Assembly (NCBI GenBank): GCA_944381055.1
Contig: CALWJQ010000036.1
Span: forward strand, 1 to 39,434
Length of the DNA: 39,434 bases
DNA from: an uncultured Clostridia bacterium
Lineage (GTDB): Bacteria; Bacillota; Clostridia; Oscillospirales; Butyricicoccaceae
Reading direction: 5' to 3'
Shown here: positions 1 to 6,497 of the stretch, piece after piece
How positions within the stretch are numbered: the stretch's first letter is position 1
Layout: each line of letters starts with the position of its first letter
Position numbers and translations under genes: made by a program
The notes under the pieces: generated by a model
Told to the model about the DNA's origin: nothing
The model's input: only the letters and a program-made list of their open reading frames with translations
Databases searched by the model: none

Positions 1-23
1 CTCATTTTCAGGAGGTGTACAAC

Positions 24-158
24 ATGCTTCGTACCTATCAGCCCAAAAAGCGCCAGCGCAGCAAAGAGCACGGCTTTATGAAAAGAATGAAGACCCGCAA
101 CGGCAGAAAGGTCCTGGCCAGACGCCGCGCCAAGGGCAGAGTCCGCCTGACGCACTGA
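24..158 (+). CDS. rpmH: 50S ribosomal protein L34
   Basis: This 44-residue, very basic protein is the ribosomal large-subunit protein L34. It begins [18 protein letters not shown] and contains the [20 protein letters not shown] core that defines the family, and its length is the usual one. A strong ribosome binding site (aggaggtg, about 11-18) sits just before the ATG. It is the first gene of the rpmH-rnpA-yidD-yidC-jag block found beside oriC in most Firmicutes, so dnaA is expected to lie just to the left of the window, which is inference. Identification is certain. Confidence 0.98.
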   Translation: MLRTYQPKKRQRSKEHGFMKRMKTRNGRKVLARRRAKGRVRLTH

Positions 159-245
159 AAGCGGCACGCACGGAAAGCCTGTCAAAGCGCCGCGATCCCT
201 GTGTGGCTGCGGGCCCGGGCCGTCCGTATTTTGTCAGCAAACCAG

Positions 246-273
246 TAAGACCGCTTTCCGGCGGTCTTATATT
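246..273 (+). terminator. Hairpin between rpmH and rnpA (partial terminator or processing site)
   Basis: Nine-bp arms taagaccgc / gcggtctta with a 6-nt loop, followed by tatttta. It resembles a weak intrinsic terminator or RNA-processing hairpin and could make rpmH mRNA more abundant than rnpA mRNA. The uridine tract is short, so read-through is likely. Confidence 0.5.
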
Positions 274-298
274 TTACCAGGTCAAAGCGGGGGATACT

Positions 299-655
299 AT
301 GCTGCATACCGTTTCTCTCAACGAAAACCACCGCTTTCGTGCCCTGTATGCGCGCGGCCGGCACAGCGCCGGCGGGCGTCTTGCCGTTTACGCCATGAAA
401 AATCGCCTGAAAGACACCAGCCGCATGGGCATTACCGTTTCCAGCAAGCTGGGCGGTGCGGTGACGCGTAACCGCGTCCGGCGCAGGCTGCGTGAATGTT
501 ACCGGATGCTGGAACATGAAACGCGCCCCGGATGGGACATTGTCATTGTGGCGCGCCACGGCGCGCTGCGATCGGACTTTGCCGGCCTTACGCGCGAAAT
601 GCGCGCGCATTTGAAAAAACTCGACATCGCGCGGGGGAGCGGCCCCGATGATTAA
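299..655 (+). CDS. rnpA: Ribonuclease P protein component
   Basis: The protein subunit of RNase P helps the catalytic RNA mature the 5' ends of tRNAs. The 118-residue product starts [20 protein letters not shown], with the conserved N-terminal Phe/Arg region, and carries the family signature [10 protein letters not shown] (the RNR motif) in its middle. The frame stays open further upstream, to position 203, but the ATG at 299 is chosen because the family always starts shortly before the KxxRF-like segment and because the upstream part overlaps the hairpin at 246-273. The end overlaps yidD by 8 bases, which suggests translational coupling. Confidence 0.96.
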   Translation: MLHTVSLNENHRFRALYARGRHSAGGRLAVYAMKNRLKDTSRMGITVSSKLGGAVTRNRVRRRLRECYRMLEHETRPGWDIVIVARHGALRSDFAGLTREMRAHLKKLDIARGSGPDD

Positions 656-920
656 GCGGGTGCTTTTGCGTCTGATTGTCTTTTATCAAAAACGCCTGTC
701 CGGGCTCAAGCGGCAGCCGTGCTGCCGGTTCACCCCCACCTGCTCCCAATACGCCCGTGAGGCCATCGAGCGATATGGCGCTCTGTGCGGCGGGGGGCTG
801 GCGTTGTGGCGTCTTTTGCGCTGCAACCCGTTTTGCCGGGGCGGTTATGACCCCGTCCCGCAGTCGCTCGGTTCCATTTTCAAACGGCGGCGCCGGCCGC
901 CGACCGACAAAGGAGAATAA
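648..920 (+). CDS. yidD: Membrane protein insertion efficiency factor YidD
   Basis: A 90-residue protein of the YidD (DUF37) family, which assists YidC-dependent membrane insertion at the inner face of the cytoplasmic membrane. It shows the N-terminal amphipathic segment ([18 protein letters not shown]) and the Cys-rich core [19 protein letters not shown], followed by [17 protein letters not shown], all diagnostic of the family. It overlaps the 3' end of rnpA and lies 6 bases before yidC, the usual order. A second start out of frame at 676 encodes only a shadow product. Confidence 0.96.
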   Translation: MIKRVLLRLIVFYQKRLSGLKRQPCCRFTPTCSQYAREAIERYGALCGGGLALWRLLRCNPFCRGGYDPVPQSLGSIFKRRRRPPTDKGE

Positions 921-926
921 CCATTC

Positions 927-1769
927 ATGCTGAGTATCATCGCCACGCCGTTCGGCTATATCATGCGTTTTATCTACGAGCTGGTCGGCAACTATGGTCT
1001 GAGCATCTTTCTGTTTGCTCTTCTGGCAAAGCTCATCATGCTGCCGCTCCAAATCAAGAGCAAACGGAGCATGATCGACATGCAGCGGATTCAGCCCAAA
1101 ATGCTCGAGCTGCAAAAAAAGTACGGCAAGGATCGGCAGAAATACGCCGAAAAGGTGCAGGAGCTTTATGACAACGAGGGGATTTCGATGTCAGCCGGCT
1201 GCCTGCCCCAGCTCATTATCCTGCCCATCATGCTCGGCCTTTACTACGTCATCCAGCAGCCGCTGACCTATTTCATGCAGCTGACGGCAGACGAAATCAA
1301 CGCCATTGCCGAAACCCTCAACTACACCATGCAGGCCAACGACTATACAGCGCAGATCGGCCTGGCCGGCGTCATGCATCAGCACTTTGACCAGATCGCC
1401 GGTATTTCGGACAAAATCATGCAGGTTGACTTTAACTTCCTGGGCATCAACCTGGCGGCCACCCCCAGCTTCGGCGATTTCAGTATCCTGTGGATCATCC
1501 CCATCCTGTCCGCCCTGACCGCCTTCCTGTCCAGCTTCGTCACCCAGCGGCTGAACAAGAAAGCCGCCGGCGGCAGCGTGCAGAACCCGCAGACCCAGTC
1601 CATGAACGGCATGATGTACATCATGGTGCCCGCCTTGTCGCTGTACTTCGGCTTCATCCTGCCTGCCGGCCTGGGCGTTTACTGGATTTCGAACAACCTT
1701 TTGATGATGGTGCAGGAAGTCATTTTGACCAAGCTGCTGACCCGTCCGCGCAAAAACAAGCAGGAATAA
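927..1769 (+). CDS. yidC: YidC/Oxa1/SpoIIIJ membrane protein insertase
   Basis: A 280-residue insertase that places membrane proteins into the cytoplasmic membrane, alone or with SecYEG. It is the short Gram-positive form, with no large extracytoplasmic P1 domain. A first core membrane segment at about residues 24-42 contains the conserved positive residue (K35 in FALLAKLIMLPLQ, where many homologues have Arg). A charged cytoplasmic hairpin (KSKRSMIDMQRIQPKMLELQ and following) comes next, then the family motif GCLPQLIILPIMLGLYYVI and three further C-terminal segments. No lipobox is evident. It follows yidD closely and precedes jag, consistent with one transcript. Confidence 0.95.
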   Translation: MLSIIATPFGYIMRFIYELVGNYGLSIFLFALLAKLIMLPLQIKSKRSMIDMQRIQPKMLELQKKYGKDRQKYAEKVQELYDNEGISMSAGCLPQLIILPIMLGLYYVIQQPLTYFMQLTADEINAIAETLNYTMQANDYTAQIGLAGVMHQHFDQIAGISDKIMQVDFNFLGINLAATPSFGDFSILWIIPILSALTAFLSSFVTQRLNKKAAGGSVQNPQTQSMNGMMYIMVPALSLYFGFILPAGLGVYWISNNLLMMVQEVILTKLLTRPRKNKQE

Positions 1770-1813
1770 CCGGCGTGGCGCCGTCCGCCACGCACGCAAC
1801 GAGGTGAAATACA

Positions 1814-2554
1814 TTGCTGAAAACAATCGAAGCCAAAGGCGACAGCATTGACGAGGCTGTCCGGAAGGCTTTAACCGATCTGGGCGCAGACCGCGACGAC
1901 GTCTCGGTCGAGGTGCTGCAAAAACCCAAGTCGGGCTTTCTCGGCTTTGGCCGCGAACCGGCCATTGTCCGCGTTTCCTATGAGACCTCGCCGGCCGACA
2001 CGGCGCGCGAGTTTCTAAGCGGGCTTTTAGAGCATTTCGGCACCCCGGCCCGCATCGACATCGACGTCGACCAGCAGGAACGGGCCATTCGCATCGAGCT
2101 GTCGGGTGACAACATGGGGGCCGTCATCGGCCGCCGCGGCGACACGCTCGACGCCATCCAGTACCTGACGTCCATTGTGGCCAACCGTGAAGAAGAAGAT
2201 CGCTGGCGCATCACCGTCGACACCGAAAGCTACCGCAAAAAACGCGAGAGCGCGTTGCAGTCCCTGGCGCAGAAGACCGCGCAAAAGGCCCTCAAGTACC
2301 GCAAGCCGGTAGCTCTCGAACCCATGAATCCGCACGAGCGCCGTATTATCCATTCCGCTTTGCAGGACTTTGAAGGGGTCACAACCCACTCAACGGGCAG
2401 CGAGCCCAACCGCCGCGTCATTGTCACGCCGACCGGCGCGCAGCGCGCCCCGCAGGGCGGACGTTCGGGCGCGCGCCGTTCGGGCCGCAGGCCGCAGGGC
2501 AGCCGTCCCCAGGGCGGGAACCCGCCCGAGAACACCGAAGCAACAGAATCCTGA
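1814..2554 (+). CDS. jag: Jag/KhpB-family RNA-binding protein
   Basis: A 246-residue cytoplasmic RNA-binding protein of the Jag/KhpB family, linked in Gram-positives to cell envelope growth and small-RNA binding. The Jag_N domain (MLKTIEAKGDSIDEAVRKAL, with FLGFG near residue 45) is followed by a KH domain with the GAVIGRRGDTLDAIQYL loop and by an R3H-type segment (PMNPHERRIIHSALQDFEGV). The tail is low-complexity Arg/Gly/Pro-rich and ends in NTEATES. The start is a TTG at 1814, supported by the ribosome binding site gaggtg at 1801-1806 and by the exact position of the Jag_N motif. Confidence 0.94.
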   Translation: MLKTIEAKGDSIDEAVRKALTDLGADRDDVSVEVLQKPKSGFLGFGREPAIVRVSYETSPADTAREFLSGLLEHFGTPARIDIDVDQQERAIRIELSGDNMGAVIGRRGDTLDAIQYLTSIVANREEEDRWRITVDTESYRKKRESALQSLAQKTAQKALKYRKPVALEPMNPHERRIIHSALQDFEGVTTHSTGSEPNRRVIVTPTGAQRAPQGGRSGARRSGRRPQGSRPQGGNPPENTEATES

Positions 2555-2563
2555 AACGCAAGC

Positions 2564-2593
2564 AAAAGGCCGGACAAACGTCCGGCCTTTTTG
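2564..2593 (+). terminator. Terminator of the rpmH-jag block
   Basis: Perfect stem aaaggccgga / tccggccttt with a caaacg loop region and a T-rich tail, just after the jag stop codon. The A-run on the left makes it potentially bidirectional. Confidence 0.88.
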
Positions 2594-2602
2594 TCAGCTC
2601 AG

Positions 2603-2625
2603 CCGCGGGAGCCCGCGGTTTTTTA
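2603..2625 (+). terminator. Second tandem terminator
   Basis: Palindrome ccgcggg-ag-cccgcgg followed by six T, about 10 bp after the first terminator and directly before the 3' end of the convergent ABC permease gene. The T-run polarity serves the plus strand. Confidence 0.75.
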
Positions 2626-2628
2626 CGT

Positions 2629-4233
2629 TTACAGCGCCCGGAAGCGGCGCACGCCGCCCCGTCCCAGATACAGGTGCATCAGCAGGCAGCCAAGCGCCAG
2701 TACAATGCCGACAAGCAGCCCGAAGACCTGAAAACTCATGACGCTGTTCAGCAGAAAAGCATACAGCAGGGCAGGGAAGGCGATCATTCCCATCCCGCCG
2801 AATACGGCGGCCATGACGCTGCCGCTCTGTTTGACAACCGCGGCCTGCGAGACCCAGTCAAGCCGGGGCATGAGCAGGTTGAGGCACAGCCCCAGGTACG
2901 CCATGACGATCTGTGCCAGCAGCGGCAGCACGACGACCAGCGCGGCATCGGCCGCACTCATGGGCAGGGCGATGACAAACAGCGCCGACGCCACGGCAAG
3001 CGGCACGCCGCCGATGAGCACGTTGGCCATGACTTTGGCAAAAAACAGATCCCGTTCGCGTACCGGGTTGGCGCGCAAAATCCACAGATATGGGCCTTCG
3101 AGCGAAATGGACGGCGCGCTCGTGCAGGTACAAATCGCGCAGAAGCACAGGACAATGATGACAAAGGGAACCAGGAACCCGGCGCCCGTCAGGCCATAGG
3201 CGGCGCTCAGCGCGCTCAGGATTCCCGGGCCCTGCACCAGCACCACGACGCCCAGGATGACGGCCATCGGCCCGCCGATGGCGCAGTTGAAGAGGTAGAG
3301 CGGAAAACCGAATACACGTCCCAGTTCTTTGCGCAGCAGGGCGGCACGGGGGCTGGCGACGTGCATTTCGCGCGCGACATATTTGACTTTGGCTGCGCCG
3401 CGGTTGGTCGTCGCCAGGCGCTGGAAAGATCGGGACAGCAGCGCATAGACCAGCGCCAGCGGAGCAAGGCACCACACGGCGGTCAGCAGCAGGTGCAAAA
3501 CCGAGCCTTCAGCCGCCATGCCAAAGGAGTAAAAGGGCGGCATCACCCGTTCAAAGACGGCGGCGATTTCCTGCCCGTTCTGCAAAAGCGCCAGCGCATA
3601 ATTTTGCAGGTTCATGTACAGGGCCATAAAGGCAAAGAAAAACACGATCATCGCAAGGCCGGTGACTAGGTTCTTGTGCCGCATCCGCGCGATGAGCAGG
3701 GTGATCAGCCAGCCGATGACGCAGGTGAGGGCCGTCGACAGCATGGGCAGCAGCAGAAAACCCAGCGCATAACCGACATAAAACATCGGCCCCGGCGAAA
3801 GCTGCACAGCGTACACAACGGCCGCCGGAACCATGACAATGGCGGTGTACAGGTAGTTGAGCAGCAAAAAAGACAGCAGCCGGCTGGCGACGATCAGGCG
3901 CGGGGGAATGGGCATCGACAGCAGCAGCTCGTTATCGCGCGCGTCAAAAATCTGGCTCTGCGCCAGAAATACGCTGCCCATAAAGCAAAACGACACGGCA
4001 ATCAGCCCCGCGACGGCGTGGTACAGCCAGCCCAGCCCGGCGCCTGCCAGCGGCGCCGCCAGCGCGTAGCACAAAAGGCCGATCAGCATGAGCAGGCAGA
4101 GTGCGAGGTAGGCGAATGCCAGGCCGATCAAAATACGCATCCCCCGGCCGCCCCGCCGTTTCAGCCCGGTGTTGCGGCGCATGACGGTTTCTTTCATCGC
4201 GGCCAGGCGAATCCGAATCAGCGTCTTAAGCAT
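2629..4233 (-). CDS. ABC-2 type exporter, membrane component
   Basis: A 534-residue polytopic membrane protein, the permease partner of the ATPase immediately upstream. Many hydrophobic segments are visible, in two clusters of about six each. The loop ARDNELLLSMPIPPRLIVAS, near residue 100, is typical of the large ABC-2-like permeases of Gram-positive bacteria. Start choice: two in-frame ATGs lie at 4239 and 4233. The ribosome binding site GGAGG abuts the first with no spacing and lies 6 nt before the second, so 4233 is used. The gene overlaps the ATPase stop by 8 nt, so translation is probably coupled. The substrate cannot be told from sequence. Confidence 0.88.
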   Translation of the reverse strand: MLKTLIRIRLAAMKETVMRRNTGLKRRGGRGMRILIGLAFAYLALCLLMLIGLLCYALAAPLAGAGLGWLYHAVAGLIAVSFCFMGSVFLAQSQIFDARDNELLLSMPIPPRLIVASRLLSFLLLNYLYTAIVMVPAAVVYAVQLSPGPMFYVGYALGFLLLPMLSTALTCVIGWLITLLIARMRHKNLVTGLAMIVFFFAFMALYMNLQNYALALLQNGQEIAAVFERVMPPFYSFGMAAEGSVLHLLLTAVWCLAPLALVYALLSRSFQRLATTNRGAAKVKYVAREMHVASPRAALLRKELGRVFGFPLYLFNCAIGGPMAVILGVVVLVQGPGILSALSAAYGLTGAGFLVPFVIIVLCFCAICTCTSAPSISLEGPYLWILRANPVRERDLFFAKVMANVLIGGVPLAVASALFVIALPMSAADAALVVVLPLLAQIVMAYLGLCLNLLMPRLDWVSQAAVVKQSGSVMAAVFGGMGMIAFPALLYAFLLNSVMSFQVFGLLVGIVLALGCLLMHLYLGRGGVRRFRAL

Positions 4234-4942
4234 GGTCATCCTCCACCAGTTCCAAAAAGACCTGTTCGAGCGATTCGTCGCCTTTGACCTCGTCCGTCGT
4301 GCCCGACGCAATGAGGCGGCCGTTTTTGATGATGGCGATTTTATCGCACAGCTTTTCGGCGACTTCGAGCACATGTGTGGAAAAAAAGATGGCGCCGCCG
4401 CGGTCGCACAGTTCGCGCATCAGCCCTTTTAACGTGTGGGTTGCTTTGGGATCCAGTCCGACGAACGGCTCGTCGAGCAGCATCAGCCGCGGCTCGTGGA
4501 TCAGCGCCGAAATGATGGCCAGCTTTTGCTTCATGCCGTGCGAATAGGCCGAAACCGGCTGCGCCAGATCTTCCGTCAGGCCGAACATGCCGGCATACCG
4601 GGCGATACGCTCCTGCCGATCGCGCTGGGGCACGCCGAAAATATCGGCGACAAAGTTGAGATATTTGACCCCGGACATAAAGTCGTACAAATCCGGGTTG
4701 TCGGGAATATAGGCGATACGGCGCTTGCACTCGAGCGGGTTTTCACGCACCGAAACGCCGTCGACAAAAATCTCGCCGCCGTCAAACTGCAAAATTCCGC
4801 AGCACGATTTGATGGTCGTCGTCTTGCCCGCGCCGTTGTGGCCGATAAACCCGTAAATCTCGCCCGGCGCAATGTGCAGCGTCAGGTCGTCGACGGCTTT
4901 TTTCGAGCCGTACGCCTTGGTCAGATGTTCGATTTTGAGCAT
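4226..4942 (-). CDS. ABC transporter ATP-binding protein
   Basis: A 238-residue nucleotide-binding subunit that powers the permease encoded just downstream. All motifs are present: Walker A GHNGAGKT (34-41), signature YSHGMKQK (133-140, where S-H-G-M replaces LSGGQ, common in this exporter branch), Walker B LMLLDEP (153-159) and the switch His190 in FFSTHVLE. The start ATG follows a G-rich ribosome binding site. It is the first gene of a two-gene minus-strand operon with a good promoter at 5007-5036. The family includes antimicrobial-peptide and lipid exporters; the substrate is not determined. Confidence 0.93.
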   Translation of the reverse strand: MLKIEHLTKAYGSKKAVDDLTLHIAPGEIYGFIGHNGAGKTTTIKSCCGILQFDGGEIFVDGVSVRENPLECKRRIAYIPDNPDLYDFMSGVKYLNFVADIFGVPQRDRQERIARYAGMFGLTEDLAQPVSAYSHGMKQKLAIISALIHEPRLMLLDEPFVGLDPKATHTLKGLMRELCDRGGAIFFSTHVLEVAEKLCDKIAIIKNGRLIASGTTDEVKGDESLEQVFLELVEDDHA

Positions 4943-5006
4943 GGAATTGCCCCCTTTTTCGGGCAGCCTTCGGGTCTGCCCGCCCTTTCTGGTTTTGTTG
5001 CATTAT

Positions 5007-5036
5007 TATATAACCTTACATCCCGGTAAATGTCAA
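5007..5036 (-). promoter_or_regulatory. Promoter of the ABC exporter operon
   Basis: On the minus strand, a consensus -35 TTGACA (5031-5036), 18-bp spacer and -10 TATATA (5007-5012). A TATAAT also occurs 2 bp further on, at 20-bp spacing. It lies about 65 bp before the ATPase start. Confidence 0.75.
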
Positions 5037-5145
5037 GGGGGATATTGGGCGTCCGGGACGGAAAATCCCGCCGGTGCACCCGCGCTTTTCCTCCTTTTTC
5101 GCAAGAAAGAGGCGGCAGAGTGTTAAATTTCACAGGCAAGACGGC

Positions 5146-5177
5146 AAAAAAACAGCCGCAGAAAATTTTTCTGCGGC
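5146..5177 (-). terminator. Terminator of the activase/dehydratase operon
   Basis: Read on the minus strand, an 11-bp stem GCCGCAGAAAA / TTTTCTGCGGC is followed by a run of seven T, 7 bp after the stop of the HgdB-like gene. The rest of the 241-bp gap between the two minus-strand operons (4943-5183) holds this terminator and the ABC promoter only. Confidence 0.85.
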
Positions 5178-5183
5178 CTTTTC

Positions 5184-6497
5184 TTACATGCTGCTGGCTG
5201 CCGACGGCTCGCGAAGCGGTTCTTCCGGCTGCGGATCTGCGGCCGGGGACAGTTGCTGCTCCAGCTTTTCCCGCGCAACGGCGAGCATCAGTTTGATGCG
5301 GTTTTCCTGGTTGACCTTTGTCGCGCCGGGATCGTAATCGACGGCGACTATGTTGCTGTCCGGATAGATTTTGCGGATTTTGGACACCATGCCTTTGCCG
5401 ACGATATGATTGGGCAGGCAGCCAAAGGGCTGCGCGCAGACGATATTCAAAAACCCGGAGTCGCACAGTTCCATCATCTCGGCAGGCAGCAGCCAGCCTT
5501 CGCCCATTTTGCTGCCCTGGCCGATGATTTTTTCGCCCAGCGCCTTGGTATGCAAAAAGGGCGACGGCGCCCAGAACCCGTGCTGCCGGGCGATGCCGTG
5601 CATTTTTTCTTCCTGCCGGCATAAAAGGTCGGTCAATGCGCGCATACCCAGCGCCTTGCCGCGGCTGCCGCCGTACAGCTCGACGTCGATCCAGCCGTTG
5701 CACACGCAGTACAGCAAAAACCCGAGCAGGCCGGGCATACAGACCTCGCACCCTTCGCTTTCGAGGAACTTCTGCAAGCCGTTGTTGCCCAGCGGGGCGT
5801 ACTTGACGTAAATCTCGCCGACGACGCCGACTTTGACGCGCGGCACGCGGCAAACGGGCACGGCGGCGAAGTCGGCCGCCATGTCTTCAAAGTTCTTTTT
5901 CATCCCGCCGGGGAACAGGCCGCGCATTCCGGCCAGCTGGACCGACAGCCGTTCAACCCATTTGTCGCACAGGCTATCGCTCCGGCCCGGATCGGTTTCA
6001 TACGGCGCCGTCTGGTTGCGCAGCAGCATAAGCAGATCGCCGTAATAGACGGCCGAGATGAGCTGCAGCATCATTTTGGGCGTCATGGAAAACCCGGATC
6101 CCTTTTCCAGGCCGCTGAAATTGATGGACGCCACCGGCACCTGCCCGAACCCGGCGCTTTTGAGCGCGTGCCGCAGCAGATAAATGTAATTGGACGCGCG
6201 GCACCCGCCGCCTGTCTGCGTGATGATGAGAGCCGTGTGATCCGGGTCGTATTTGCCGCTTTTAAGCGCGTCGATCATCTGCCCGATGACCAGCAGGGCG
6301 GGGTAGCAGGTGTCGTTGTGTACGTATTTCAGCCCTTCCTGCGCAATTTGCGGGCCTGTTGTCTCCAGAAGCTCGACCTTGTACCCCTGCCTGACCAGCA
6401 GATTGCGGATCATCCGGAAATGGTAGGCGCACATCTGCGGCATGAGCAGCGTGTGCGTTTTTTTCATTTCAGGCTTGAACTGCGGGAACTGTTCCAT
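5184..6497 (-). CDS. 2-hydroxyacyl-CoA dehydratase-like (HgdB-type) protein, C-terminal part of a split activase
   Basis: A 437-residue protein matching the C-terminal section of the very large CoA-substrate-specific activase/dehydratase proteins of clostridia. Visible hallmarks are the opening KKTHTLLMPQMCAYHF, the Cys-containing YVHNDTCYPALLVIGQMIDAL, TQTGGGCRASNYIYLLRHAL and CAQPFGCLPNHIVGKGM. These Cys residues are plausible Fe-S ligands, by analogy to HgdB. The start ATG at 6497 has an AGGAG ribosome binding site 8 nt upstream and overlaps the 3' end of the BadF-like gene by 29 nt in another frame. Many relatives have both parts in one reading frame. The Pro/Glu-rich C-terminal tail is variable. 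The exact substrate is unknown. Confidence 0.85.
   Translation of the reverse strand: MEQFPQFKPEMKKTHTLLMPQMCAYHFRMIRNLLVRQGYKVELLETTGPQIAQEGLKYVHNDTCYPALLVIGQMIDALKSGKYDPDHTALIITQTGGGCRASNYIYLLRHALKSAGFGQVPVASINFSGLEKGSGFSMTPKMMLQLISAVYYGDLLMLLRNQTAPYETDPGRSDSLCDKWVERLSVQLAGMRGLFPGGMKKNFEDMAADFAAVPVCRVPRVKVGVVGEIYVKYAPLGNNGLQKFLESEGCEVCMPGLLGFLLYCVCNGWIDVELYGGSRGKALGMRALTDLLCRQEEKMHGIARQHGFWAPSPFLHTKALGEKIIGQGSKMGEGWLLPAEMMELCDSGFLNIVCAQPFGCLPNHIVGKGMVSKIRKIYPDSNIVAVDYDPGATKVNQENRIKLMLAVAREKLEQQLSPAADPQPEEPLREPSAASSM

Noticed and set aside
2674..4287. Plus-strand Gln/His/Arg-rich frames opposite the ABC permease
   Set aside because: Typical antisense image of hydrophobic coding sequence; no domain and no ribosome binding site.
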